From Leptodontidium sp. MPI-SDFR-AT-0119 (lineage: Eukaryota; Ascomycota; Leotiomycetes; Helotiales; Leptodontidiaceae), in assembly GCA_020726505.1 (NCBI GenBank), contig JAHLEZ010000022.1:372001-436000 (forward strand): a stretch of 64,000 nt of DNA. The letters run 5' to 3'. Positions 9,038-21,280 of the stretch are shown piece by piece (positions within the stretch are counted from its first letter, which is position 1; each line of letters opens with the position of its first letter). Position numbers and translations under genes: made by a program. The notes under the pieces are model-generated. The model was not told the origin of the DNA. It searched no databases and was given only the letters and a program-made list of their open reading frames with translations.

Positions 9038-12000
9038 ACAAGTAGCTTGGTTTTCAACTGGGTCAAAAAGTCTTTGGATATGACGTATAAGGTTCAGGTA
9101 ATGGTGCTCTGCCTAGCAACCTTACGATGGCCAGAGGACCTGTCCGTTTTTATGCTGACAGGACTTGGTGGACAATCCCTTTTTTGCACTCCCGAATCCT
9201 TCTGGGGCTGATCTTCTGCACACCACTTTGTTAAAAAGAGTAGCATGGGGGACAACTACCCCGCGCCTGGCGTTTCACAATTGTGACTTTTGGGGATGAT
9301 GCTGATGCCGAATCGATCATGCCATTGGACTCTTTCCAAAATCAGACGATGGCGCTCCTCCCTTGCTTCCAATAATCCAATTGCAATTGCATGAAAGAGG
9401 ATTACAACAAGCTGTCTGAATGGAGGCGCACATGTGAAGGCATGTCAGAGTGCTTTGGGGCGGTCCATTCGAGAAGTAATACGGGAAATTATGGAGGACG
9501 GTTTCGCAGCGTGGCTGGCTGAGTTGGAAAAGAGGCTGAACTTGTGTAACCCCAACAAATATCATATCTACAGCCTCGTCCCTTTTGGTATATGATCGGC
9601 GATTGCGGTCTACCTCATCAGAGTACTCAAGCAACTCTTTCAGTGGTCTACTTCCGTGCGATCCTATCTCGTTCTCAGACTACATCTCAAGCTTCAGTTT
9701 TTTACTTAGCAGGCGCTGGTCTTTAACTACTTGCGACAGAAACGTCGTCAGATTTTGAATATCAGACTTCAAACCCGGTTTAAGTTAATATAGATATGTT
9801 ATAAGGGCATCTTCTTGGCACATTGTAAGTGCCCGAAGGCTATAACGATCAAATCAGCTATTTAACAGAGGGTGAGCCTGCTTCTTGCAACTTACGTCTC
9901 ATTCGACAGGTTCCGAGGCAGGATAAGCAAGATAGCTTTACCAAAGTGTCCCACCAATATTACGCATATCCTTCCTAGTGCCATCTAGTTTTCAATCCTT
10001 TTCTTAGCATTTTGACGTGTGCCATCCTCCTTTTGTAAGTGTGAGAGAAGAAAATTAATAAAGATATCTTTTAAAGATCAATTCGCTGCTATGCGACCCT
10101 TATTTGCCGTTCGCGTCTTCCTCTCCTTCTAGCGTGGGTTTTACCTTCGGGTCATTATCTCCTATTTATACAGGCTATATATATTTGCCAGATATAATCG
10201 ACGATAGAGTTCAGGGAAATAAACATCATTATTTGAGGCCGCTTCGTATTGCACTTGAGACCTTGATAATAGCCTTCCTATCCTGTCCTCTGTTGGATTC
10301 GAGCTAACACGTCTCCCGCGCGGAGCTTTGTGTAGAAGGACGAGAGATCGGTCGTTTTTTGTAACGTCAACAAATAAGTCTCATCTATCCTAAGAAAGAC
10401 GACCATTTCAGATGAAGAATTGGACATTTGGAAAAAGGCGAAAGGATCATTTCAGCTCTTGAGGTGCAGCAGCCTCCCTAGCTTCGTGTTACCTGATGAG
10501 CAACGACCTATCACATGACACCTTAGAAGCCCTGCAGAAAGAGCCCTAGAGCAATTCTTCAGTATCTTTTCGGGATGTTACATTGTTTGTAAACTTGAAA
10601 GCCGCGCAGCTATCCGCAAAGGGTCTTGCTGCTTATCCTCTGAACGGTTATCCTCATTGGCACCGCCTTCCAATAGTATTATTCGTGCCGACTCGTATCG
10701 GTCGTCCCGGGAAGCTGAAGAGCGCGTAATAATTCGTACTAACACTGTTTCTTTCTGATCTACTGAAAAAGGTTGTATCAAACAAGAAGATTATTTTAAG
10801 ATTTTGTACTAGTTTTAGTCTTTTAGTTGTCGTATACTTCGTCGAGGAAAAACGATTATAAGAATTAATCTTCGAGGCTAAGGAACGTCGGGGTTTTCTT
10901 AAGAAATATTAGCTTTGGACGATTATTCTTAATCTTTTTATCGTATATCTGTGTATTAATTATCTTTTTAATCGAGGCTTTTTTGATTATTTCTTTTGAT
11001 AATTCTTTTTTATAAAAAGGGTTAATAATAATAAAACAGAAGTTTATTGTGAAGAGTTGCACCTATAGAAGTAATCTTGAAGTACTCCAGCAACGCAAAA
11101 TCCAACTTAAAGACTATAACAAACAAGGGCGAAATCATATAATATACTACAAGTTATAACAAATATATTTAATACTTATAAAAAACACGTAAAGATATAT
11201 AAAAGACACCTAATTTGTATTATAATATATTAAGGTAAACGACCAGACGGCAAGCCCGCATCTGCGAACCGCCGCACGGTCCCAAGCGTGGCTTTCCGCC
11301 TTTACGCCACATCAAGTCTCCAGCTGACCAGCCGCATATTTGGCAATGGGATAGCTGGCTAATTGCATCGAAGTTATGAAGATGGATGGGTGATCACTCC
11401 AACCGCCCGTGCCGCTATATTCTTTCTTATCTGCGCCTCAGGGATTTGTGAAGTTGGTTGGAAGGCAGCGAGCCGACCCGGCAGGCGCCTTATCCGAGGA
11501 TTGGTTGCGATCTTTCCTCTTCAGTAGAGGCTTACCTGCGGGAATCGTTTACTGGCTTACTTGAATAATCAGTCTTTGAACAGCCAGGCAGGGCTTTTCA
11601 AATAATACACGTGCGTAGTTTTGGTTGGCCGCGCAAAGTTTGAGGCTTAGGAAGCAGGGCAATTACAGGAACTGCCAAAAGCCCCCTTCTTCTCATCACT
11701 ACTCCCTCTCTAGCCGGGCGAAGAAAAAAATCTATCGACAGCTTTGGTCAGACTCGTTTAATATTCTGTACGTAGCCAATAAGAGCAGATTTCTTTTCTT
11801 ATTATAGAGTTATCACGCCATACTCAGGTCACTCAATCAAGCCACCTGCAAGCCCAGAATCATCCGGAACATGCCGTACAAGTACATCCCCGCATAGAGA
11901 CTAAGAGCAGGCATGAATATGAACCCTTAGGTCTTGCCTTGAGGCGTGCATCTTCTGCCAACGGCTGAGGCGGATTGAGTCCTCAATTGCTCTGTAACCT

Positions 12001-12039
12001 CGTGACCTCGAGATGGCGATCACGGCCGAAGATAGAGTT
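9038..12039. other. Long intergenic region with scattered relics
   Basis: No gene could be supported over about 3 kb. A short minus-strand frame at 10578-10781 (ARIILLEGGANED, then DPLRIAARL) resembles a single decayed ankyrin repeat but is too small to call. 10800-11060 and 11090-11235 are AT-rich, RIP-like tracts. 11240-11600 is normal-GC DNA without an open frame of note. A 105-codon minus frame at 9317-9634 shows no domain. Confidence 0.45.
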
Positions 12040-12960
12040 CGACGAACTCTTTTTTGTCGTCCTCTCCTAGCCGTCCCGGTTCCTTAAGCATGGGCGTCTC
12101 GCGGGACTTCACCAGCTTCTTGAGTTTGCTGGTAAGTCTGTCGCTAGACTCGATGAAGTCGTCTACTATCTACTTGTGGTCCTGCTGCCGGATATGCGAT
12201 ATGAATTCCTCAGTGCGCTTAACACCTAGCCGGCGAGTTAGATGAGTAAGAGCTATAGCTCGCCTGTCGTCTCGGTGGGACCGTGGTGTCGGATTGTTGG
12301 GTCGTAGGACCACTTGCCGAGAGAGTTGGCGTCGAAGACGTTGCCAAGTAGTATGACGGGTTCTTTTGAGGGGTCCCAGTTCTTGAGGGAGTATCCACGA
12401 GGAATACGATGCTTGCGTGCATCAGCCTCAGTCACTTCCACAGAGGTAGTAGAACATGTGGTATGGCCGTTGTGGTGTCGAGGAAGACTGTCGTCGGCTT
12501 TGTGGTGGTGGTGGTTCGTATTGTGAAGTATTATTTGTATATCTACCACATGCGTAATCATGAGCCTGGGGATAGTAATACGGGCCAGCACCGAGGCTAC
12601 GGTAGTTATAAGTTCTACCATATGCGTTGTAACCTTGGGCCGGAGAATATTACGGGCCAGTGCCATGTCACGGTCGTTATAAGTCGTATTCTTCGCTCGA
12701 CCAGAAGATGTATACACACGATAGATCACACCATTTACGAGGTAGTCTACATATCTCTCATCCGGCTCTCTATAAGAAAGCCGATATAATGCAGAATTGC
12801 GTCGCTTGGTTTCGTAACGCAGTGCCGCAGCGGTCGCGTAGTATCCGCTGAAGTTATATCGGGGAGATCCTCTTGTCGAGGAGTAGTTGTAGGCAGAACT
12901 GGTTGTTTCGAAGGGTAAGGGCCGTAGCCAGTACGTTCCTGGATAGTATCCCAGAGGCAT
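12040..12960 (-). pseudogene. Broken copy of a conserved fungal protein of unknown function
   Basis: The 235-codon open frame (12253-12960) ends with a segment highly typical of a large Pezizomycotina family of unknown function: RKHRIPRGYSLKNWDPS, then a LLGNVFDANSLGKW motif. The family normally continues with a GELWLLLI..LAGK block. Here that block is present downstream but contains TAG/TAA codons where Trp/Gln are expected, and then changes frame before a further helical stretch (SHIRQQDHK, DDFIESSDRL) down to about 12040. The N-terminal part is Tyr/Ser-rich, as usual for the family. The stops are of the G-to-A / C-to-T kind. Function of the family is not known to me. Confidence 0.65.
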
Positions 12961-14264
12961 AGTAGCTATATTATCCTACTCTTACGTATCCCTAAAGTGA
13001 TAGTTCAACAAGTTGGGTCAAGAGGTTAAGTTGGTAGGCAGAACAGAATTGCGGAATCCCCGATCTCTCCCTATGCATTGGAGGGTCCGAATCTAGCATG
13101 CACACCATGTTCTATGTCAAATAAGTGGGAGCAAGTAGTTCCGCAGGCCCTACTTTCCTCTTCAATCGAGTCGATTCTCTCAGTTCAACAGTTATGCTGG
13201 TGATTTACGGACACTTTGCAGTCTAATAGCTTCAGAGAATACGTCGGACTTTTACTATCAGCTATAGGAGGGGTTAGTTATTAATCCGTGCGCCCCGTTC
13301 CGCATCAAATTCTTGACAATTTCATAGATCTCCCAGATCATTACAAAACGCGCATTTAGTGCATATCGATCCTACTTGCGTCAAATTATAATTACAAAAC
13401 CTGTCTCCTACCACTATTGGCCCACGGTGCGGCCCCAGGTATTCCCTCTCCATCCACTGCTCCTCCCCATCCGCTGCTCTTACACCCCTCGCATGGCCCA
13501 ACACCAACCTCAAAACTCTCCTCAAATTGCTCTTCTCAAACACCAGTTCGCAGGACGCGCAGGATGTCGGCAGTAGCGATTTTACGCTGGGATGAGTGGG
13601 GACGGATACTGCGTTCTGCCTGAGCCCGGCCCTAGCGTCTGTTGAGAGTGGGGGTACCTGGTAAGTAGGGAAGAAGGCTTCACACTCAGTCCCGCCGATG
13701 TGTCCGGGGGCATAAGGTTCGAAGGTCGGCGATTCACATAATAGTTTATTAGACATTCGTGAGAAGGGCATCGACAAGACTTACATATCCGGAGTCGTTG
13801 CAACTCGACGCTACTAACGCTCGTTATCTCATCCTTGAGTGGAGAGAAGGGAGAGAGTATGTATTAGGCACTATGTGCCTTGCTGCGGGGTGCCCTAGCG
13901 CCACCCCGCAGACTCCCCTCCCATCCCCGAGCCCCGTCCACCCCCGTCCACCCCCGAGAGCCAGGAGGTGCGAAGGTACAAAGGTACAAACGGGAACCAC
14001 GTGCATTTTTCCAACCAATCAAACGCTAGCGCGAAAAGGGGCCCACAGTAAGATATGGAAACGCATATACTTTTTGGTGTGTATGCTACGCGCTGCAGCG
14101 CTACTTCAGTCATATTTCCTTGCTTTCGGTACCCCACACTAACCGGCACTTGCTCGATCCGCCGTATTCGACGGTGACTTCTGATGTAACCTGAGGTGCA
14201 GGCCCTAGACTATAATGGCATCAACTACCGTCGGCTGTTGTTTACGCATCAAAATAATCCACCA
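12961..14264. other. Intergenic region upstream of the GH95 gene
   Basis: No supported gene. Several overlapping 60-150-codon frames on both strands between 13322 and 14150 have no domain and contradict each other. A CCACCCCCGT-type direct repeat lies at about 13936-13956 and a CCAAT motif is near 14014. The stretch may hold distal promoter sequence. Confidence 0.4.
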
Positions 14265-14302
14265 ATACCCGGCGGAGATGGGCCTCAATCTCCGTCGGGT
14301 AT
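14265..14302. promoter_or_regulatory. 14-bp inverted repeat upstream of the GH95 gene
   Basis: ATACCCGGCGGAGA at 14265-14278 and TCTCCGTCGGGTAT at 14289-14302 are inverted copies (13 of 14 match) around a 10-bp loop, about 160 bp upstream of the predicted start. The arms contain CGG/CCG triplets in inverted order, as many Zn2Cys6 regulators bind. Regulatory function is an inference; it could also be a small hairpin or a relic. Confidence 0.4.
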
Positions 14303-14461
14303 GAACATTGAACATAGAACATAGAGCCCTGCACAAAGGGGACCGCTGCGACGTCCTGAGGCAATTAAATTGTCATAAATATTGCTCTGGAGCTGCACTT
14401 GGGTGCCATCGCCTCGAGAGATCCTCAGTCTCCTTGGAATCATCCAGCACTCTCTTAAGCC

Positions 14462-17210
14462 ATGACGATGGCACGTCTGTCTTTTATCTTGACCCTTGGG
14501 CTTGGGTTTTGCTCCTTTGCCGTCGACGCCAAAGGCCTTTGGTCTAGCACTCCTGCCGCGTACAACCAAATTATACAGCAGGCTTACCCCATTGGAAATG
14601 GCAAGCTTGGGGGTTTGCATCTTGATATCATTTCATATTTCTCTTACTGAAGAATTCTAGCTATGCCATTTGGATCCCCTGGCTCCGAGCAGGTGAATCT
14701 CAATATAGACTCACTTTGGTGGGGTGGTCCTTTCGAGTCAAGTGTAAGTACATATTATAAAAGACCGGCCTACTGCTGCAGGACTGACCCCTCACAGTCG
14801 TATAATGGGGGTAATCCTACATCCGAGCAGTATCAATACCTGCCCGGAATACGCGACTACATATTCCAGCAGGGAACCGGAAGTACGGCCCCTAAATTTC
14901 ATATTTCATAACGCTCGACTCCTGATCGTCTATAGATGTGACCCAACTTCTTGGAAGCGGCTCAGACTACGGAACCTTTACCGTCTTGGGCAACCTCACC
15001 ATCGGTATTAATGGTGTTACGTCGTCGACAACTTACAATCGAACCCTTGATTTCGATACAGGCGTTCATACGACGACATACAATGCCAATGATGGGAATA
15101 CATACACCTCCACCGTTTTTTGCTCTTATCCAGATCAAGTCTGCGTCTACGAGCTGACCTCTACTGGAACACTGCCCAGTACTACCGTCTCCTTTGAGAA
15201 TTTGCTCTCCAGTCAATCTTACTTAAATTTGACGTGCGCAGCAACCAATATCGTGCTCAGCGGCTATACTCAGTATCACTCAGATTGGCCCCTAGGTATG
15301 GAATACTATGCCATGGCAAGGGTTATTTCAAGCTCGACGGCCTCGTGCAGCGGCACCTCGTTGGTTATCGCTGAGAAATCAGGCGTGAATTCGTTCAGCC
15401 TCATCATTGGAGCTGATACCAATTACGACCAAACGAAGGGTGATGCGGCAAATGAGTTCTCCTTTCTGGGAGTCTCTCCCGTGAAAAGCGTCCAAGATGT
15501 TACATCCGCGGCTGCGTCAAAATCTGTGTCGACCCTGCTCGCAGACCACATTACAGACTATAGCGGCCTCATGAGTGCTTTCACTATAACCCTTCCGGAC
15601 ACCGCTAAATCGGCCGGCCTTGAGACGTCAGTTATAATTTCGCGGTACAGTTCATCTGGTTCAGGGGATCCATATCTAGAATCGCTCCTCTTTACCTACG
15701 GTCGGCATCTCTTCATATCCTCACAACGGGAAAACAGCCTTCCAGCAAATCTTCAGGGGCGGTGGACCCAGCAATACGAACCGAGCTGGGGCGCCGATTA
15801 CCACGCCAACATTAATCTCCAGATGAACCATTGGGGAGCGGACCAGACAGGTCTAGGAGAGCTCCAGATGGCCACCTGGAATTACATGCAAAACACATGG
15901 GTCCCACGGGGGACACTGACGGCCCAACTTCTTTATAACGCTCCACTTGGCTGGGTAACTCACGACGAAATGAACACCTTTGGGCACACGGGGTAAGTCC
16001 AGTAAAGTGATATCATCTGTCACGACTAAGGAAGGAGAACTGACGCCTCTTTGACAGCATGAAAGATGCCGCACAATGGGCGAATTATCCAGGTACGCTA
16101 TCGCTTCCTCCGTATCGTATTAGTCGCGTAATTACTAATTCCAAACATAGCCTCGGCTGCTTGGATGATGCAGCACGTCTTGGATCACTACGAATATTCA
16201 CAGAACGCGACTTGGATGACCGCCCAAGGATACCCTCTTATGAAAGGCGTCGCTGAATTCTGGTTGTCTCAGCTGCAACCGGATGAGTTCTTCAAAGACG
16301 GAACCTATGTCGTCAATCCCTGCAATTCACCTGAACATGGACCGACAACTTTTGGCTGCACACACTATCAGCAGCTTATATACCAGGTCTTCGACTCTAT
16401 CCTTTCTACTTCGACCGTTGTTGATGAGACCAACACCACTTTCCTGAACGATATTAAGGCGGCGTTGGTGACTTTGGACAAGGGGTTGCACATCGGCACT
16501 TGGGGAGAGGTGAAAGAGTGGAAACTCCCAGACAGTTATGGTGAGTATTCCATGATGCGAATGCTAGCCTCTAGAATCAAACAGACCTTTCCCTACTAAC
16601 AGCCAGTGGCATTCAGGCTATGATTTCAAAAATGATACACATCGGCATTTATCCCAACTTGTGGGATGGTATCCTGGATACTCTATTGCCTCCTTCCAAG
16701 GCGGCTACACCAATGCTACGATCCAGAATGCAGTTGCCACGACTCTCTGGAGCAGAGGGTAACGGCAATGGAGCCGATGCTAACGCTGGCTGGGAGAAGG
16801 TCTGGCGAAGTGCCTGCTGGGCCAGGCTAAACGCGACCGACGAAGCCTATTTCGAGTTGCGTTATGCCATTGACATGAACTTTGCTAATAACGGACTCTC
16901 CATGTATAGCGGCTTGGCTCAACCGTTCCAGATCGACGCCAACTTTGGGTTGGTCGGCGCCATTCTGGCCATGTTGGTCGTCGATATGCCCCAGCTGAAT
17001 ACGGATACCAGTGTTCACAGCGTCGTGTTAGGTCCCGCAATTCCCGCCATCTGGGGGGCTGGTTCAGTCAAGGGGTTGCGGCTTAGGGGCGGTGGATACG
17101 TCGACTTCAGCTGGGACAATAGTGGTGTGGCTACTGCGGCCTCGCTCACTGGCAGGACAAAATCGATCAAGGTTCTGGCTAAAAACGGAAACGTTTTGAC
17201 CTCTGTGTGA
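14462..17210 (+). CDS. GH95 alpha-L-fucosidase-like secreted enzyme, one frameshift
   Basis: Secreted hydrolase expected to remove alpha-1,2-linked L-fucose from xyloglucan-type glycans. Seven exons: 14462-14612, 14661-14743, 14798-14882, 14936-15992, 16058-16092, 16151-16540, 16617-17210. The first donor is an unusual GTTTGC. The signal peptide is residues 1-24. GH95 hallmarks are [15 protein letters not shown] at the N-terminus, LPANLQGRW with [16 protein letters not shown] in the middle, GHTGMKDAAQW, and [14 protein letters not shown] near the active site. Exon lengths sum to 2395 nt, one more than a multiple of three. In exon 7 the reading frame hits TAA just after TTLWSRG, and the family sequence resumes one frame over, consistent with an extra G in the GGG at 16757-16759. 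Either a disabling mutation or a base-calling error. Remaining length (about 797 aa) is normal for the family. Confidence 0.85.
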
Positions 17211-18686
17211 AAGTGTGAGGATTGGAACCCTTTTTCGGCTGTGGCGTTGCCATAGCGTTGCCCTTAAGTCGTACTATGAGGGTTAGAATATTGGAGGGAC
17301 CACGGTATTGCCCTGATTATGGCATATAAGGGAAGGGCAACACCTGAATTATTAGCTCCTCACGTATTTCTTTATAGTTTAACCTGAGCCTAAGTTCTCG
17401 GTGATTTTACCCGGCTTGACCTCTCACAGAAAGCGCTATCTCGCATTCGCTATTACGTCGTAGATGGCGAAAGCAGAATCTCAAGGAGCTAGTGTCTCAC
17501 TTATAGCTGTAAGTGTATTGTAGATTGGTTACTATAGTTTCGATATATTTTCAAATTCTATCTGTGTTGAAGTGGGGCTCTGTTTAGCGTGACTTCAACT
17601 CCCGTTAACGTGTTTAGCATTGCTTTTGTATATAACTAATGGTCGACTTCGCTTACGGGGCCGCCAATCGTCGTGAGGAGCGAGCAACGAAAGGCGACTC
17701 GTAAGCGAGGTGAGGTCGACGATTACCGTACGGAGTCCAGTCAGCATGCAATCCCCTTCCTGCCAAGACAAGCAAGGGACCTTTGTCCCAAAGCAGCGAC
17801 GAGTCTAAGCCAATGATGGGTATTTCGTATCACATACTTCGTATTGTGGGTAAATAATGTACATTTGTTATCTGTGCACTTTGCCACATCCTTATTCCTT
17901 AGGTAGTAAATATTATGAGATTAAAAGATGATTCGCTGTAAACCCCTGGGTTTGTAGAACTATCTAGAGGCCGCACAGGCAGTGAATGTACATAATTTTC
18001 AGCATGTACCAAGCACTAGTCAATTTATTCTCGTCCAATTAACCTCACTTTACCTAGGGATATAGAATTGTTTTCACTTGGCCGAGCGACATTTCACGCT
18101 TATTGGATAGGCAGTTATTTTACGCAGTAAGACTAGCTGACTAAGGCTCATCAAGCGATGGTATTCCCCTTGCTGAGTAGAATTTGGTGAAACTTCGGTC
18201 TCACGTTTCATTGGTGAAGCGTTGACGCAGTCTTCTGCATATAACGAGACAGGAGAGAGGGATAAAAGAACACAGGTCCATGTAAGGTGCTTTATTGAAA
18301 TGGCCTAATTTTGAAGAGGGACGAGGTAGGCCAAAAGTTGCTTTGAAAATTTGAAAGTTCAGTGAGGCAATCACTTATTTCCACAACACGGCGAACTGTT
18401 TGCCCCACGATTTCTCCTCAATCTATCATGGGGTGAAATACAACTGTGGGGTCGGGAGTGCTGTCTGTCAGATCTCAAAACCTTGGCACGCTCTCCCCAT
18501 AATCCATACAATCCTTCAAAATCGACAGTCTCACAAAGTAGACTATTCTTAGCCCATACCTTAGCTCCTTTGGGCCAAAGGTCCCTTGTCTCTGGAGAGA
18601 TGGCATACTGACCGCCATCCGCCTTTTATCGCGATCCTTCGAACTGCACCTCCGTGAAAAGAGATGTCATATTAAACCCATCCGAA
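17211..18686. other. Intergenic region between GH95 gene and small secreted protein
   Basis: No open frame with coding character. At 17641-17718 an imperfect inverted repeat (GTCGAC..CGCTTACG against CGTAAGCG..GTCGAC) with a GC-rich loop stands out from AT-rich surroundings. Otherwise I see nothing. Confidence 0.45.
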
Positions 18687-18694
18687 TATAAATA
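18687..18694 (+). promoter_or_regulatory. TATA box of the small secreted protein gene
   Basis: TATAAATA lies about 122 bp before the ATG at 18816 and is followed by a CT-rich stretch (CCCATCCCCTCTTCTCATC), a combination typical of strongly expressed fungal promoters. Confidence 0.6.
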
Positions 18695-18815
18695 CCGTCG
18701 TCCCATCCCCTCTTCTCATCTCCTCCATCATTAAACCACAGTCTCAATCGCCTTCTAGCCACAATCAACACCACACCACGCCCACCAAACGTCCAGTTCC
18801 AACTACTCCTCAACT

Positions 18816-19344
18816 ATGCATCTCAACACCGCCCTCTTCTCAAGCCTAGTCTTGACCTACCTCGTCGCCCCCTCCATAGCCGCCGACTGCAGCAACTATG
18901 GACTCTCAACCCACCAAGGCCGCGACCCGGACCCCATCGCCTGGCGCTTACGCCAACTCCTTTGCGGTGGAGACTGTCGCTACCAGCAAGATTGCACCCG
19001 GAGAGAGGGCGGGTTGGTTTTCGAGCGTGCGAATTATGATGGACATGTTGGGTTTGGGAATTGTTGGGTATGTATCAAACCTCCCGAAAGAAAACCTCTT
19101 GAAACTGGATGAAATAATGGAAATGAGTTGTGCTAATGATATTTTGGGGATAGGATGCTACGGAGTATGTTTGCAATTTTTTGTTCTGTTGAGGGGATGG
19201 GCAGTGAAGTGAGTATGTTTGAGAGAGCTTTGACTAACTTTTTTTTATAGGAATATTATTACGCAGTGCTTGAGGGGGGAGGGGGGTAAGGGTGGGGTTT
19301 GGAGGGCCAATGGACAATGGTTTCGGCTCAGCAGCGGTGATTGA
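18816..19344 (+). CDS. Small secreted cysteine-rich protein (effector candidate), 118 aa
   Basis: Three exons with clean GT-AG introns: 18816-19067, an 11-nt microexon 19154-19164, and 19251-19344. The total is 357 nt, exactly 119 codons with the stop. The introns have fungal branch points (GCTAATGAT; TGACTAAC near the second acceptor). The protein has a signal peptide (about residues 1-22, ending SIAA), then a ~96-residue mature chain with six cysteines and a C-terminal block NIITQCLR..WRANGQWF. That layout matches families of small fungal secreted proteins of unknown function. Without splicing the frame would end after PERKPLETG, so the microexon is needed to reach the conserved tail. Secretion and a role in host interaction are inference. 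Confidence 0.75.
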
Positions 19345-20050
19345 TTTCATCGCTCAGCCATAAATATGCCACATTTCATACTGATTGTGGAATAACGTCT
19401 GTTGGTGGGAGTTAGTTAGAGGCAGTAGGGAGATTTCATTTTTTTTTTGAGTGTTGATGGGGGGTTAGGCGAGAGAGGGTTTAAATTCTTTATGTGTTGA
19501 TTAGGTAAATTACTCCGTAGAGGGATATTTCAACCCTTTTTTGTGTTGATTTGTTGAGTTTGATAGCTCAGCTCCAGCGAACGAAATACTTGGTTTCTTT
19601 CGCAAACCTCTTCCCCCATAAAACCATTCTATCAGCCAAGGAATCTTGAATCTTATACGATGAAATGAAATCAACCCCGCCCTCCACGTGTCGTGCGTTC
19701 AACGGATATCTACGCTGCGCTGTGCCTTAGACCAGGGCTCTTCGTCGGCGTTCACACCCCAAACCTATCCTCTTAACCGTACACACCAATAGAGATACCA
19801 GAGTGGCCCACATCTCGTGTCTGAAGGGGTCTCACGCATGAACGCGCTGCTCAGCTCTGGACTTTGATCTGTATTAGCTAGCTAAATAATACATCACAGG
19901 GCAGGAGAATTTGGCTCCCTCATCTCACCTCGAACGGATGACCCTCTCCACCCTCCCCCTTCTTCCCATCCTCCACTCCCTCCCTCTAAATGCCTTCACG
20001 GTCCCGGAACATAATGAACTTCCGGCGTAGCTGAAATAAAATTTCTTAAC
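19345..20050. other. Intergenic region
   Basis: Downstream region of the secreted-protein gene. No coding signal; contains a T-rich tract at 19439-19449 and a GGGGTTAGGCGAGAG stretch. Nothing else could be supported. Confidence 0.4.
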
Positions 20051-21280
20051 ATGAGTCGACCCCAGCTCTGTGAACAGGAGCTGAGGCTCGAGGCAAAGCG
20101 ATTTGTCAAGTACAGAGGTACCGTGCGTGTCCGGCTCGAAGTGCTTCATTCCCAGTGGAACGAGCCGAGAGGGCTTAGTCGGAAGAATGTCGAGAGGCTG
20201 AAGGAGATCTTCCAAGGGGAGAAGATGTCTTATGGGAACATTCGTCGGCTGGACCCTCGAACCCATATTCTGCTGTGGTTGAGCGATCCAACCTTGGTAA
20301 TGCTATCCTCGCTTCCGAGATATCGGTGGAGAGATTGCTAAGTAATCCCGATACTCGTAACATGCTGAAATTTGCCGCTGGTTATCGCCTGACTTGCCTC
20401 CACGGACGATACCGCAATCGGGCCGCTCGAGAGATCCTACTTCCCACAGATGCATGGCGGACAGTTGACCTATATCTCGCGGGTATGAGCATCTCCCAAA
20501 GACGCAAGAACGAGGCTTGCTAACCCTTTCCACAGACGCCGACCCGGAGCTCAGAGCGACCCTAGTTGAAGAATATTCGAACGAGGAGAAACCATCCGAT
20601 AGAGAGATCTATCGCAAGATCCAGCAATATGAGCGAGAGGGCAATTTCTGTTTCAAGAAACGATGGAAGACCCATCTCTCCGACAACGGGCGGCGGAGCC
20701 TTCGATAGCTCTGCGACCATGGGGATGGAGAGTTCGTTGCCGCGTTTGATAAGCTGCGAGATATTCCCGGGCCGTGGGACTGCATGAGAATCAGTACGCT
20801 GCATAAAACGATAGATATGAAGTGTGACGAGGTATGTCTGTTCTCCCTTAGGTCGTGTATTTACTTACGTTTACGTACAGGAGGCTCTACTCTATTTCGA
20901 GCTTATCAGGGAAGACCTTCCACAGGATCTTCAAGAGAGTCCTCCGTGGAGACAATACCGCCCTTCAGTGGGTGGATCAGGCCACCGTTAAAGCATTCAA
21001 ATGCAAGGCCCCGAGATACTCCAAGCGGGACGCTCAAGTCTTAACAAGGGCAAGCTCTCGTTTGTGACATTCCTGATGCGAGAGGAAAGCCATGCGAGTT
21101 TCCAGACGAGGATGCTCAGCAACAAGACAACAAGCACTTCTTCATACCACACCTGCACCACAAAAGCGAGGAGCATGGCGAGCAGATCACATCATTCTTT
21201 GTGCGTCGATCTGTATACCTGACAGTTTTCGGTAAATCGGTGGATCTTGGCGTGGGTAGCAGTCCCGATCCTTCCCTGTC
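20051..21280 (+). pseudogene. DUF3723-type protein, degraded
   Basis: The conserved core of DUF3723 is readable in order: YRGTVRVRLEVL, LSRKNVERLKEIF, LKFAAGYRLTCLHGRYR, TVDLYLA, LVEEYSNEEKPSDREIYRKI, then IPGPWDCMRISTLHK with CDEEALLYFE, and finally ITSFFVRRSVYLTVFG near 21200. Two normal introns are seen (GTATGA..CACAG about 20482-20534; GTATGT..TACAG about 20832-20880). The gene is disabled by a frameshift near 20270, a TAG after SLR at 20706-20708 (CAG expected), and more frameshifts after about 20940. DUF3723 genes are recurrent passengers of Starship giant transposons. I found no DUF3435 tyrosine-recombinase captain in this window, so any Starship link is only a hint. Confidence 0.8.

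Noticed and set aside
13322..14150. Set of overlapping 60-150-codon frames on both strands
   Set aside because: They contradict each other, show no domains and start in poor context; treated as non-coding.
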